The position numbers and the translations under genes are program-made. From NCBI GenBank assembly GCA_022493055.1, contig CP092781.1, positions 1,612,001 to 1,676,000 on the forward strand: a stretch of DNA of 64,000 nucleotides. Direction: 5' to 3'. The notes below the pieces were generated by a model. That model had not been told where the DNA came from and searched no databases. It saw only the letters and a program-made list of their open reading frames with translations. Source of the stretch: Staphylococcus roterodami (GTDB taxonomy: Bacteria > Bacillota > Bacilli > Staphylococcales > Staphylococcaceae). Shown here piece after piece: positions 53,525 through 62,674 of this stretch; position 1 is the stretch's first letter, and every line of letters begins with the position of its first letter.

Positions 53525-53564
53525 GATTAATTCCTCCTAGTAACGAATTACTCTGGGCATTTTT

Positions 53565-54380
53565 TTAATTTACAAAATGTGTAGCAAAAAATAAATTGAT
53601 CATATTTAAGCAAAACAAAATAATGTTATAGTATATTAAATACCTCGAATTTATCCATTTCTTTATCCTTAGCAGAATATAAGTTCCATACAATAATGTA
53701 ATAACTGAAGAAAGTATCACTTTGGGATCGATAAATATACGTTCACCTACAGAAATTACACCCCATTGCGTTCCTAAAATAATACTAAAAATAAGAATTA
53801 TCCAACCACTAAGCGTAGAATAGAAAACAATAGACTCAAGTGTAGCAACGCTACCTAATCTGAAGTACTTTTGATCGAAACGTTTTTCCTTTAAATTACG
53901 ATATTGCATGATGTAAAGTAATGCATTTACAAATGCTAGTGCAAAAAAGACATAACTTAATACAGCTAGACCGATATGGACTAACAACAATTCATCTATA
54001 ACAGCGATTTTCTGTACCTTGTTATCATAATGTGTAGGCTGGAAAGTATTCATTCCCAATAAAGTTAATCCTATAAGATTTAAGAAAAACACAGAAAAGT
54101 TCAAGACTTTTATAAGATTAAGTATTAAAGAGATAGAGATAATTAACCAACTTAAGGTATAAAAAACATCTGAAATAGATCCTAATGGAATATGCCTCGT
54201 TTGTATAATAAAAATAGATAAAGAGATTGTTTGTAAAACCCAAACAATCCCCAATAAATATATGCCTAAACTTCTAATTTTATGACTTTTTTGGACAAAA
54301 TCATAAAAATAGCAAATAATACTGATTAAGTATATTAATAATATAATTTCATTGAATCGAATAAACAGGTTTTCTTGCAT
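53565..54380 (-). CDS. hemX: HemX, membrane regulator of HemA (CcsA-like)
   Basis: A 271-residue membrane protein with about eight helices related to the cytochrome c assembly (CcsA/CcmC) fold. It has LLVHIGLAVLSYVFFALAFVNA-like segments and the GWIILIFSIILGTQWG helix. In S. aureus HemX lowers the level of glutamyl-tRNA reductase HemA after transcription. It lies directly after hemA, 21 bases apart. WGVIS near the end lacks the full WWD motif of CcsA, so it is not a heme ligase by sequence. Confidence 0.9.
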   Translation of the reverse strand: MQENLFIRFNEIILLIYLISIICYFYDFVQKSHKIRSLGIYLLGIVWVLQTISLSIFIIQTRHIPLGSISDVFYTLSWLIISISLILNLIKVLNFSVFFLNLIGLTLLGMNTFQPTHYDNKVQKIAVIDELLLVHIGLAVLSYVFFALAFVNALLYIMQYRNLKEKRFDQKYFRLGSVATLESIVFYSTLSGWIILIFSIILGTQWGVISVGERIFIDPKVILSSVITLLYGTYILLRIKKWINSRYLIYYNIILFCLNMINLFFATHFVN

Positions 54381-54401
54381 ATTATCACCATATTAATATG
54401 C

Positions 54402-55748
54402 TTATTCAAAACTAAAGATACGTCTTGCTGAAATCTCTTTGACCTTGCTTTCTTTTTGTTGTTTAGCTTGTTCGTGAGGACATTCAGCTTCGATATCAAA
54501 TATGTTTTGAAATAGCTCTAATTTTTCATTACTTTTCTTGTCACTACTTAATTCTTTGGCCTGTTTAATAGGATCTTTCAACATCTGATTGATAATACTT
54601 TTTGTATGTTTAGAGATAATTTTACGTTCTCTCTCAGACAACTCCGGCAATTTACGATCAATGCTATCCATCGTTTCAGCCTGTATTGCCATTGCTTTTT
54701 CACGTAATGCTCTAATCACTGGAACAACACCCAACATACTTATCCACTCATTATGTGCGTGAATTTCTGAAGGAATTTGTTCTGAAATTGTTGCAGCTGC
54801 TAATTGTCGCTCACGTAAGTTTGCGTCAACCAAACCTTTTAAGTCATCGACATCGTAATTAAAGATGTTAGTGATGGCACTTATACCTGGTTCGATATCT
54901 CTAGGAACTGCAATATCAATCAATACGAGTGAATCTTGTTTTCTGTTTTCTGCAATTCTTTCTATCATTTCATTGGTAATGATATAAGACTGTGCACTTG
55001 TTGAGCTAATAACTATGTCAGCACTTTCTAGTAAAAGTGGTAAAGCCGATAGCTCATCATATTTCACTTGATGCTTTGTTGCTAATTTCATAGCATTTTC
55101 AACAGTTCTATTAACTACTGTAATATCAGTAATTCCAGAACCAAGAAGATTTAATAGTGATAATTCACTCATTTCCCCTGCACCAATAATGACAGCTTGT
55201 TTGCTTTTTAGTTTACCAAATACCTTTTTAGCCAATTCGACTGCAGCATAAGATACACTCACAGCATTATCTGCTATGTCTGTTTCGTTATGTGCTTTTT
55301 TAGCAAAAGTAATTGCCTGCTTAAATAGATGATTAAATATAGTTCCTGTTGTACCTGTATTTTGTGCTAAGAAAAATGCATCTCTTATTTGACCTAAAAT
55401 TTGTGTTTCTCCAAGTACAATCGAATCTAAGCCAGAAGTGACTCGCAATAAATGTTCTACTGCTTCGTCCCCCACTTTTACTTCCGACATTGCTTTAATA
55501 TCATCTACTTCAAATCCAAATGCACGGGCTAAAAATCGTTGGACATAATAGCGACCTGTATGAATTTGATCAACAACAGCATATACTTCTGTTCGATTAC
55601 ATGTTGATAATATGACATTTTCTAAAATAGATTTAGTTTCATATAAATCTTCATGGGCAATTCGTAAGGCATCATCTCTAAAAGCAACTTGCTCTCTTAG
55701 TGCTACATCAGCTGTGCGATGATTTATACTAATTGCAATAAAATGCAT
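54402..55748 (-). CDS. hemA: Glutamyl-tRNA reductase
   Basis: A 448-residue NADPH enzyme committing glutamyl-tRNA to heme synthesis. The nucleophile cysteine is in [13 protein letters not shown] near residue 50. [17 protein letters not shown], the Rossmann motif [16 protein letters not shown] and the C-terminal dimerisation helices are all present. The start is the ATG at 55748 behind GGGGG; upstream in-frame starts at 55775 and 55763 precede that site. First gene of hemAXCDBL, with its own promoter at 55783. Confidence 0.95.
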   Translation of the reverse strand: MHFIAISINHRTADVALREQVAFRDDALRIAHEDLYETKSILENVILSTCNRTEVYAVVDQIHTGRYYVQRFLARAFGFEVDDIKAMSEVKVGDEAVEHLLRVTSGLDSIVLGETQILGQIRDAFFLAQNTGTTGTIFNHLFKQAITFAKKAHNETDIADNAVSVSYAAVELAKKVFGKLKSKQAVIIGAGEMSELSLLNLLGSGITDITVVNRTVENAMKLATKHQVKYDELSALPLLLESADIVISSTSAQSYIITNEMIERIAENRKQDSLVLIDIAVPRDIEPGISAITNIFNYDVDDLKGLVDANLRERQLAAATISEQIPSEIHAHNEWISMLGVVPVIRALREKAMAIQAETMDSIDRKLPELSERERKIISKHTKSIINQMLKDPIKQAKELSSDKKSNEKLELFQNIFDIEAECPHEQAKQQKESKVKEISARRIFSFE

Positions 55749-55782
55749 TTGAAACGCCCCCATATATACTAACAATACAAAT

Positions 55783-55788
55783 ATTATA
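55783..55788 (-). promoter_or_regulatory. hemA operon promoter (-10, extended)
   Basis: The minus strand reads TGT-TATAAT: a perfect -10 with an upstream TGn extension, 35 bases before the hemA start. The -35 (CTTAAT-like) is poor. Confidence 0.65.
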
Positions 55789-55825
55789 ACATAATTTAAA
55801 ATCCAATTAAGTACGATGCTTAAAT

Positions 55826-55846
55826 AAATTAGAATCTTTCTAATTT
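55826..55846. promoter_or_regulatory. Perfect 9-bp palindrome upstream of the hemA promoter
   Basis: AAATTAGAA-TCT-TTCTAATTT, nine perfect pairs around three bases, centred about 50 bases upstream of the hemA -10. It could be an operator or a weak engB terminator; on the minus strand only ATTTAAG follows, so terminator function is doubtful. Confidence 0.5.
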
Positions 55847-55967
55847 AAACCCACAATTTTGACAAATTAATGAACGTTGTAAATAGTTATCAATTGTACA
55901 CAAGTTTTGATTTTATACTTATATCAATCGATGTTATATTTTATGAATTCATACTTTTAAATGGTCA

Positions 55968-56558
55968 TTAAGAAATATATGGTTCAATCAAATCCCAAAT
56001 TTGTTGTTGCTTTGTATTTTGAACTGATGAATAACTTACAATAGTATCACCTGGATCCATATCTAGTTGTTCTTTTATATTTTTGATATGTTTTTGGACT
56101 TTACCTTTAGGTATTTTGTCCTCTTTAGTACAAATGACTAATGTCGGTATATCAAAATGCTTTAAATAGTTGTACATTAAGATATCATCCTGTGTTGGAT
56201 CGTGCCTTAAATCAACCAATTGAATCACCAATTGTAAATTTTCACGCTTCGTGATGTATTCTTCAATCATTTTCCCGAATTTTTCACGTTGGGTTTTACT
56301 TACTTTCGCATAACCATATCCTGGTACGTCAACAAAGATAAGTTGCTCATCGATATTATAGAAATTTAATGTTTGCGTCTTTCCTGGTTGCTGAGACGTA
56401 CGTGCCATATTTTTTCTGCCAATCATGCTATTGATAAATGTAGATTTACCAACATTTGAACGACCACTAAGTGCTACTTCTGATAATTCAGTTTCTGGAT
56501 ATTGTTCTTCCTTAACTGCACTAATGATTAATTCTATGTTATTAGGATTAACTTTCAT
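55968..56558 (-). CDS. engB: Ribosome biogenesis GTPase YsxC/EngB
   Basis: A 196-residue TrmE-Era-EngA-EngB-Septin family GTPase needed for 50S assembly. G1 is [17 protein letters not shown] near residue 30, G3 [12 protein letters not shown], and G4 ICTKEDKI. Length is typical. The start ATG at 56558 follows GAGGATA. It sits downstream of clpX but behind a strong terminator, so it is probably transcribed from its own promoter in 56559-56633 (TATAAT at about 56602 on the plus reading is ambiguous). Confidence 0.94.
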   Translation of the reverse strand: MKVNPNNIELIISAVKEEQYPETELSEVALSGRSNVGKSTFINSMIGRKNMARTSQQPGKTQTLNFYNIDEQLIFVDVPGYGYAKVSKTQREKFGKMIEEYITKRENLQLVIQLVDLRHDPTQDDILMYNYLKHFDIPTLVICTKEDKIPKGKVQKHIKNIKEQLDMDPGDTIVSYSSVQNTKQQQIWDLIEPYIS

Positions 56559-56633
56559 TTTATATCCTCGCTTTTTTATATTCTATTTCAACTCTACCAT
56601 TATATAATATTTGATCCTTTCGGTATACATTAT

Positions 56634-56689
56634 AAAAAAGCTCCAATCAAAGTTAAACTATTTGAGCATCAACTTTGATTGGAGCTTTT
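56634..56689 (-). terminator. Strong terminator after clpX
   Basis: AAAAAGCTCCAATCAAAGTT and AACTTTGATTGGAGCTTTT form a perfect stem of about 18 pairs, with T6 on the minus strand. One of the strongest terminators in the window. Confidence 0.92.
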
Positions 56690-56711
56690 CACTTATATTG
56701 CACATCAACGT

Positions 56712-57974
56712 TTAAGCTGATGTTTTACTACTGTTAATTAAATTGCCTTCTGCATCATAAAGTTCTGGTTCAATTTCTTCATTAATCGTTTGTGCTGTAA
56801 TGACAACCTTACTAACGTTTTCGTTAGAAGGCACATCAAACATAATATCGATTAAAGATTCTTCGATAATTGAACGTAAACCACGTGCACCTGTTTTTCT
56901 TTCGATTGCTTTTTCACTAATTGCTGATAATGCTTCTTCAGTAAATTCTAATTCCACATCATCTAATTCAAGCATTTTAGTATATTGTTTAACTAACGCA
57001 TTTTTAGGTTGCGTTAAAATATTTTTCAACGCTGTTACGTCTAGTGTTTCTAAATTAGCTACAATCGGTACACGTCCGATAAATTCTGGAATCAAGCCAT
57101 AAGCCTGTAAATCTTCTGGACGAATTTGAGCTAATAGCGCTTGTTCATCATATTTATCAGCTTCGTTGCTTGAAAAACCAATTACTTTTTCACCTAGGCG
57201 ACGTTTAATAACCTCTTCAATGCCATCAAATGCACCACCAAGAATGAATAAAATATTAGTTGTATCAATTTGAATCATTTCCTGGTTTGGATGTTTACGT
57301 CCACCTTGAGGTGGTACACTTGCAGTTGTACCTTCTAAAATTTTAAGCAAAGCTTGTTGAACACCTTCACCTGAAACGTCACGCGTTATTGAAGTGTTTT
57401 CAGATTTACGTGCAATTTTATCAATTTCATCAACATAGATAATACCTTTTTCAGCTTTATCAATGTCAAAGTCAGCTGCTTGGATTAATCTTAATAAGAT
57501 ATTTTCTACATCATCACCAACGTAACCCGCCTCAGTTAAACTAGTAGCATCGGCAATAGCAAATGGTACATTTAAAGTCTTAGCTAATGTTTGCGCTAAT
57601 AATGTTTTACCACTTCCTGTTGGTCCAATTAAGGCAATGTTACTTTTTTGTAATTCAACGTCATCTTCTTTTGGTCCTAATTGTTGAATACGTTTATAGT
57701 GATTATATACTGCCACAGCTAATGATTTCTTAGCTTTTTCTTGACCAATAACATATTCATTTAAATGATCCATAATTTCTTTAGGAGTAGGTAATTCTGT
57801 AATCGCTTCAGAAGTGTTTTGTGCTAATTCTTCTTCAACGATTTCTGAGCATAATTCAATACACTCATTACAAATATATACACCACTTCCTGCAACAAGT
57901 TTTTTAACTTGATCTTGGTCTTTTCCGCAGAAAGAGCATTTTAAATTTTCTTCATCTTCATTGAATTTAAACAT
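56712..57974 (-). CDS. clpX: ATP-dependent Clp protease ATP-binding subunit ClpX
   Basis: A 420-residue AAA+ unfoldase that feeds substrates to ClpP. The N-terminal zinc domain has CSFCGKDQ and ICNECIELC (residues 10-42). Walker A is [14 protein letters not shown] near 118, pore loop EAGYVGDD, Walker [13 protein letters not shown], and the ClpP-contact IGF loop is VIGFSSNEA. Sensor 2 is KTGARGLRS. Start ATG at 57974. A promoter lies 27 bases upstream. Confidence 0.97.
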   Translation of the reverse strand: MFKFNEDEENLKCSFCGKDQDQVKKLVAGSGVYICNECIELCSEIVEEELAQNTSEAITELPTPKEIMDHLNEYVIGQEKAKKSLAVAVYNHYKRIQQLGPKEDDVELQKSNIALIGPTGSGKTLLAQTLAKTLNVPFAIADATSLTEAGYVGDDVENILLRLIQAADFDIDKAEKGIIYVDEIDKIARKSENTSITRDVSGEGVQQALLKILEGTTASVPPQGGRKHPNQEMIQIDTTNILFILGGAFDGIEEVIKRRLGEKVIGFSSNEADKYDEQALLAQIRPEDLQAYGLIPEFIGRVPIVANLETLDVTALKNILTQPKNALVKQYTKMLELDDVELEFTEEALSAISEKAIERKTGARGLRSIIEESLIDIMFDVPSNENVSKVVITAQTINEEIEPELYDAEGNLINSSKTSA

Positions 57975-58000
57975 TCTTTTTACACCCCTATTCGTTAAAG

Positions 58001-58029
58001 ACTATACTAGATTGGATATTACAATGCAA
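58001..58029 (-). promoter_or_regulatory. clpX promoter
   Basis: The minus strand shows TTGCAT (58024-58029), 17 bases, then TATAGT (58001-58006), 27 bases before the clpX start codon. Confidence 0.7.
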
Positions 58030-58061
58030 CATATTAACACACAAACATTTTGCTTAAAGAA

Positions 58062-58095
58062 TAGTAGCAGATACATAAGCTATGCATCTGCTACT
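58062..58095 (-). terminator. Stem-loop after tig
   Basis: GTAGCAGATACAT (58064-58076) pairs with ATGCATCTGCTAC (58082-58094), one mismatch, loop of 5. The T-tract on the minus strand is weak (ATTCTTT), so read-through into clpX is possible. Confidence 0.65.
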
Positions 58096-58124
58096 CACTT
58101 TTAGAATTTAATGTTAAATGAAGA

Positions 58125-59426
58125 TTAGTCTTCTTTAGTACCTTCGACTAATTTAGCGTTATCTCTTAATAAATCGATAACTTTTTGAATACGTACATCA
58201 TTTTTAATGATATCAGTATTACCTAAAGTATTCTTGATATCTTCAACTGAGATATTAAATTGTCCACTCATTTTTTCTAATTCTTTATCGATATCTTCAT
58301 CAGTAGCTTCAATATTTTCAGCTTCAGCAATTGCAGTTAATGTTAAGTTTGTTTTAACACGTTGTTCTGCATCGTCTTTCATTTGCTCTCTTAATTGTGT
58401 TTCATCTTGACCAGAGATTTGGAAGTACGTTTGTAAATCTAAACCTTGTTGTTGAATTCTTTGAGCAAATTCTGAAACCATACGATCTAATTCAGTGTTA
58501 ATCATCGCTTCTGGAATATCAATTGTTGTATTGTCAGTAGCTTTTGTAATTGCTTCTTCTTTTTCGATATTTTCTGCATCAGTAGCTTTTTGCTCTGCTA
58601 AACGTTTACGTAAGTTTTCTTTGTATTCGTCAACAGTGTTTGCTTCTGCATCTAATTCGTTTGCAATTTCGTCATTTAATTCTGGAACTTCTTTGAACTT
58701 AATTTCGTTAACTTTTGTTTTGAATGTTGCTTCTTTACCAGCTAATTCTTCAGCATGGTATTCTTCTGGGAATGTTACAACAACATCTTTTTCTTCGCCA
58801 ACCTTCATACCTTCTAATTGCTCTTCAAAGCCAGGGATGAATGAACCTGAACCTACTTCTAAGTCATAACCTTCAGCTTGACCGCCTTCAAACTCTTCTC
58901 CATCAACCGAACCGTTAAAGTCGATGTTTACTGTATCGCCATTTTCAACAACACCATCTTCTTTAACTACCATTTCAGCTAGATGTCCTAAGCTATGGTC
59001 AATTGCTTCTTGTAATTCTTCATCTGATAATTCAGTTTCTTGTTTTTCAATTTCAAGACCTTTGTAATCACCTAATTTTACTTCTGGTTCAACTGTAACT
59101 GTAGCTTCAAAAATGAAATCTTTACCTTTTTCAATTTGAGTTACACTTACTTCTGGTTGCGCTACTGGTTTGATGTCAGTTTCATCAATTGCTTCACCAT
59201 AAGCATCTGGCAATAAAATGTCGATAGCATCTTGATATAATGCTTCTACACCAAAGCGTTGTTCGAAAATTGGACGTGGTACTTTGCCTTTACGGAATCC
59301 AGGTACATTAATTTGTTTAACCACTTTTTTAAATGCTTGATCTAACGCTTTGTTTACTTTTTCTGCAGGAACAGTAACAGTTAATAAACCTTCATTACCT
59401 TCCTTTTTTTCCCAAGTTGCTGTCAT
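58125..59426 (-). CDS. tig: Trigger factor
   Basis: A 433-residue ribosome-bound chaperone and peptidyl-prolyl isomerase. The ribosome-binding signature [19 protein letters not shown] is at about residue 41. The FKBP-like domain ([30 protein letters not shown]) spans 160-245, and a long helical C-terminal domain follows. The start ATG follows GGAGG. Acidic overall, as in the family. Located just before clpX as in many bacteria. Confidence 0.97.
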   Translation of the reverse strand: MTATWEKKEGNEGLLTVTVPAEKVNKALDQAFKKVVKQINVPGFRKGKVPRPIFEQRFGVEALYQDAIDILLPDAYGEAIDETDIKPVAQPEVSVTQIEKGKDFIFEATVTVEPEVKLGDYKGLEIEKQETELSDEELQEAIDHSLGHLAEMVVKEDGVVENGDTVNIDFNGSVDGEEFEGGQAEGYDLEVGSGSFIPGFEEQLEGMKVGEEKDVVVTFPEEYHAEELAGKEATFKTKVNEIKFKEVPELNDEIANELDAEANTVDEYKENLRKRLAEQKATDAENIEKEEAITKATDNTTIDIPEAMINTELDRMVSEFAQRIQQQGLDLQTYFQISGQDETQLREQMKDDAEQRVKTNLTLTAIAEAENIEATDEDIDKELEKMSGQFNISVEDIKNTLGNTDIIKNDVRIQKVIDLLRDNAKLVEGTKED

Positions 59427-59472
59427 GTATATATACCTCCATGATTAACTAATTTATTTTTTCAACTTCCCT

Positions 59473-59501
59473 ATTATATCATAGGACGATTTCCTACACA
59501 A
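59473..59501 (-). promoter_or_regulatory. tig promoter
   Basis: The minus strand has TTGTGT (59496-59501), 17 bases, then TATAAT (59473-59478) with a TGA extension. AGGA-AATCG-TCCT, a small palindrome, lies in the spacer. Confidence 0.75.
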
Positions 59502-59588
59502 ACATTGAAATCACAACGTTTATATATTTTTAAATCAACTTTTTTCGTCAAAACTATATTAAAATGTCGATTACAATTTTGCAACAAT

Positions 59589-60518
59589 TTAACTATTTTC
59601 ATTCAAATCTAATTGCTGAATAAATTTAAAAGTGTCATAATTTTGCAATTCGCATTGTATTCCTAACATGTTTTTAAAATAACATTCGTATGCATTAATC
59701 CATGCGTTTATGTCAAATAGTGATTCGATATCAAACGGGTATAACAAGATAGAGTGATTGTTCATAATATGATGGGCTTCTTCAGCAATATGAATAGCAC
59801 CATCTTCCAAAGACTGCATTACACATGGTAATACTAGCTCTTTAAGCGTCGTATGTTCCAATCCTTTTAAATGAGCAGGTACAATTGTAGTCTTAATGCC
59901 ATATTTTTCAATCATTAATTCTTGTGTACAATTCGCGAACCTTAAATATTCAATCATTAAACTCATCATATTATAACTATGGGACTGTGTTTCTAGTAAA
60001 TATAAAATCGTTTCTTTGAATTGAAAATGCCCATTATCTATTAGCTTTAATAAAAGATTAGTTTGTTCACGCATCGAAAGAAAATTAAAATCTGTTAGCG
60101 ACTTTGTTACTTCCTTTTCATCTTCGATTAACTTTGATTTTGCAAATTCTTTCAATGGATATAAAGCCATTCGTGTTTTATGATTTCTCACTTCATCAAT
60201 GATTTGATTAATAACTTCTATCGCTTCAAAATATTGATTTAAACCAATTAAACTTTTCACGTAATATACCATCAATGTATCATATTGTTGAATACCACTT
60301 TTCAAAAGTACAATGGCTTCTTCTCTTAATTCAAGATAAGATTCTGTCTCATATAACATTCGGCACTTCATCATTGCTATTTCTTCTGTCAACTCAAATT
60401 GACGCTCATACTGTTCAATATATTCGTACATTTGATCATAATTACGATTCTCTTCAGCTTGCTTAATATCTTTTAATAATTTTTGCGAAACATTCGGAAA
60501 CTGAATAATATCTGACAT
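59589..60518 (-). CDS. TPR-like repeat protein, unknown function
   Basis: A 309-residue soluble protein that looks all-helical. The N-terminal half contains weak TPR-like repeats (RNYDQMYEYIEQYERQFEL, MVYYVKSLIGLNQYFEAIEV), and the C-terminal half has no motif I recognise. It lies between the Nudix gene and tig on the same strand. Start ATG at 60518, six bases after GAGGTG; a GTG at 60527 belongs to the site. It follows the Nudix gene by 18 bases and is probably co-transcribed. Conserved in staphylococci as far as I know; role unknown. Confidence 0.75.
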   Translation of the reverse strand: MSDIIQFPNVSQKLLKDIKQAEENRNYDQMYEYIEQYERQFELTEEIAMMKCRMLYETESYLELREEAIVLLKSGIQQYDTLMVYYVKSLIGLNQYFEAIEVINQIIDEVRNHKTRMALYPLKEFAKSKLIEDEKEVTKSLTDFNFLSMREQTNLLLKLIDNGHFQFKETILYLLETQSHSYNMMSLMIEYLRFANCTQELMIEKYGIKTTIVPAHLKGLEHTTLKELVLPCVMQSLEDGAIHIAEEAHHIMNNHSILLYPFDIESLFDINAWINAYECYFKNMLGIQCELQNYDTFKFIQQLDLNENS

Positions 60519-60536
60519 GATTGTCACCTCGATTGA

Positions 60537-61145
60537 TTATAAATCTTGAAGTATTAATGCACTCCATGTTTCAAAATCATCATATGACTCAATGCTTCCT
60601 TTTTCAATCCATTTAATTCTTAATGTATCTGTTTCTTTAGCTTCAACATCATTGGAACTAACTGTTATTTTAAATACAACACCAATATGTACCTTACCTA
60701 CTTCATTATTATCATCATTAATGAAACCAATATATTCCATATTTTGCGAATCTTGTTCACTAAGACCTACTTCTTCTTCTAATTCACGTTGAGCATTAAC
60801 TCTTAACACTTCATTTATTGATTCTGCACCTGGCACATCGTTCATATGACCACCTACTCCTATTGATGATTGGCCATGTAATCGTTCTTCTCCACCACCA
60901 GATAAACGTTCATATACTAATATTTCGCCATGTTCATTTTCAAGTAAACAATAAGAAATGAGTTGTTTATATGATGGATCTTCTTCCATATCTCCTCGAC
61001 GTTTAACTTCATAATGACGCAAAGCATCAAATATACTTTGTCCTATTGGCTTATTTTTATTTAAAAAACCATTGAAAGTATTTTTTTCATTATCAAATAT
61101 AGTTTCTCTAGGTACTACAATAATTTGCTCATCAAATTTAGACAT
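60537..61145 (-). CDS. Nudix hydrolase
   Basis: A 202-residue protein with a complete Nudix box, G-x5-E-x7-REL-x-EE-x-GL, seen as GAESINEVLRVNAQ then RELEEEVGL near residue 95-118. It is longer than minimal Nudix enzymes, with an N-terminal extension starting MSKFDEQIIVVPRE. The substrate cannot be told; phosphoesterase of a nucleoside diphosphate derivative is the family expectation. The start ATG at 61145 follows GAGGAG at 10 bases. First gene of a two-gene unit behind the rplT terminator. Confidence 0.87.
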   Translation of the reverse strand: MSKFDEQIIVVPRETIFDNEKNTFNGFLNKNKPIGQSIFDALRHYEVKRRGDMEEDPSYKQLISYCLLENEHGEILVYERLSGGGEERLHGQSSIGVGGHMNDVPGAESINEVLRVNAQRELEEEVGLSEQDSQNMEYIGFINDDNNEVGKVHIGVVFKITVSSNDVEAKETDTLRIKWIEKGSIESYDDFETWSALILQDL

Positions 61146-61246
61146 CGTATTAAAACTCCTCACTTTTATGTTTAATCTCTTACATGCATTTTAGCAAATC
61201 TATCATGTTTTAGCGATTAAATGTGACATATTAATTTTTCTAAAAA

Positions 61247-61279
61247 TAAAAAAGAGATGACATTGCCATCTCTTTTTTA
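61247..61279 (-). terminator. Terminator after infC-rpmI-rplT
   Basis: AAAAAAGAGATG pairs with CATCTCTTTTTT (61267-61278) around a 6-7 base loop, ending in T6 on the minus strand, 10 bases after the rplT stop. Confidence 0.9.
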
Positions 61280-61288
61280 TAATTAATA

Positions 61289-61645
61289 TTATTTTAAAGC
61301 ATCTTTAGCTTTTGTTACTAATTGTGCAAATGCTTTTTCGTCTGAAATTGCGATTTCTGATAACATTTTACGGTTGATATCGATACCAGCTTTTTTCAAA
61401 CCGTTCATTAAACGAGAGTAGCTCATTTCATGTTGACGAGCTGCTGCATTGATACGTGTAATCCATAATTTACGGAAGTCACGTTTACGTTGACGACGGT
61501 CACGGAAAGCGTATTGACCTGATTTCATTACTTGTTGCTTAGCTACTTTGTATAATGTATGTTTTGAACCGAAGTAACCTTTAGCTAATTTGATCGTTTT
61601 TTTACGACGCGCTCTTGTTACTGTTCCACCTTTAACTCGTGGCAT
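61289..61645 (-). CDS. rplT: 50S ribosomal protein L20
   Basis: A 118-residue protein needed early in 50S assembly. It has the basic N-terminus [15 protein letters not shown], then [20 protein letters not shown] and [14 protein letters not shown]. The start ATG follows AAGGAGG. In Firmicutes L20 also represses its own operon by binding the infC leader, present here at 62455-62620. Confidence 0.97.
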
Positions 61646-61691
61646 AAAAAATTCCTCCTTAGGTAATTCCTACCGATTTCTGTATTTGTTC

Positions 61692-61892
61692 TTATTTTTT
61701 GTATGCTAATAATTGTTTTACACGTTTCATATCGCTCTTAGACACTAATCTAGCTTTACGTAATTGACGTTTTTGTTTAGTGCTTTTGTTTGCGAATAAG
61801 TGAGATGTGAAAGCTCTTGAACGTTTTAATTGACCTGAAGCAGTTCTTTTCACACGTTTAGCTGCTCCGCGGTGAGTTTTCATTTTTGGCAT
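61692..61892 (-). CDS. rpmI: 50S ribosomal protein L35
   Basis: A 66-residue basic ribosomal protein, [20 protein letters not shown], then [20 protein letters not shown]. Length and sequence are standard. The start ATG follows CAGGAGG. Middle gene of infC-rpmI-rplT. Confidence 0.97.
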
Positions 61893-61920
61893 AATATAAA
61901 TCCTCCTGTAATAGCTTTAA

Positions 61921-62439
61921 TTATTTTTCAGCAGTTGGCGCTAACATAATAAACATTTGACGCCCTTCCATTTTAGGCTTTTGCTCAACTGTTGCTATAT
62001 CTTTACATTCATCTGCAAATTTTTCTAGCACGCGTTGTCCAATCTCCTTATGCGTAATGGCACGCCCTCTGAAACGAATAGATACTTTACATTTATCGCC
62101 TTTTGCTAAGAACTTACGTCCGTTTTTTAACTTAGTTTGGAAGTCATGCTCCTCAATAGTTGGACTTAAACGAATTTCTTTAACATTGATAATTTTTTGT
62201 TTCTTCTTCATTTCTTTTTCTTTTTTCTGTTGTTCGAATTTGAATTTACCGTAATCCATAATTCTCGCAACTGGTGGTTTAGCATTAGGTGCAACGACCA
62301 CAAGGTCTAAATCTACACGTTCAGCCATTTCTAACGCTTCACGTTTTGATTTAACACCGATTTGTTCACCATCTTGACCGATTAAACGTAATTCTTTTGC
62401 ACGAATTTTGTCATTGATTTGAGTTTGATCTTTTGCTAT
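61921..62439 (-). CDS. infC: Translation initiation factor IF-3 (probable ATA start)
   Basis: A 172-residue IF-3 if started at ATA, 62439. The protein reads [19 protein letters not shown], with the linker [14 protein letters not shown] and the C-domain signature [20 protein letters not shown] (62448-62452) lies exactly 8 bases before this ATA. The usual annotated alternative, GTG at 62448, shares its first base with the last G of that GGAGG and so cannot be served by it. Rare start codons (ATT, ATA, ATC) are the known basis of IF-3 autocontrol in other bacteria. The ATA is an inference; the CDS identity is certain. Confidence 0.93.
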   Translation of the reverse strand: MAKDQTQINDKIRAKELRLIGQDGEQIGVKSKREALEMAERVDLDLVVVAPNAKPPVARIMDYGKFKFEQQKKEKEMKKKQKIINVKEIRLSPTIEEHDFQTKLKNGRKFLAKGDKCKVSIRFRGRAITHKEIGQRVLEKFADECKDIATVEQKPKMEGRQMFIMLAPTAEK

Positions 62440-62454
62440 GGTTGACACCTCCAA

Positions 62455-62620
62455 AATTTTTACGAAATTTGCACCAAGCAAAAAGGAAGAACAGGTATAA
62501 AATACCCGCTCTTCCTTATACACAGTTATGTGTAATGTGATTAACCTGCCAACTGCTTTATGCGTCGCTACAGGTGAGAAGCGGGTGCTTCTACTTGGTT
62601 CGTTTCGTATTCAACGTTGT
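62455..62620 (-). promoter_or_regulatory. L20-type leader of infC-rpmI-rplT with attenuator
   Basis: The leader between promoter and infC contains a terminator stem AAGGAAGAGCGGGTA / TACCTGTTCTTCCTT followed by TTTTT (62479-62518). Upstream arms include CACCCGCTTCTCACCTG-like sequence, which can compete with it. This is the Firmicutes L20 leader arrangement, where L20 binding favours termination. Boundaries are estimated. Confidence 0.83.
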
Positions 62621-62622
62621 TA

Positions 62623-62651
62623 ATCATATCAACAATTCACATTTAAGTCAA
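62623..62651 (-). promoter_or_regulatory. Promoter of the infC operon
   Basis: The minus strand has TTGACT (62646-62651), 17 bases, then TATGAT (62623-62628). It is placed just after the lysP-like gene, giving a leader of about 175 bases. Confidence 0.82.
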
Positions 62652-62674
62652 CACTATAACTGTATTTTTTTATT

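Noticed and set aside
58495..58869. 124-codon plus-strand ORF inside tig
   Set aside because: It lies fully antisense to trigger factor, has a serine-rich shadow composition and no ribosome site or promoter.
62439..62523. N-terminal extension of IF-3 starting at 62523
   Set aside because: It would read through the leader attenuator and the GGAGG site; IF-3 length and homology support a start near 62439.
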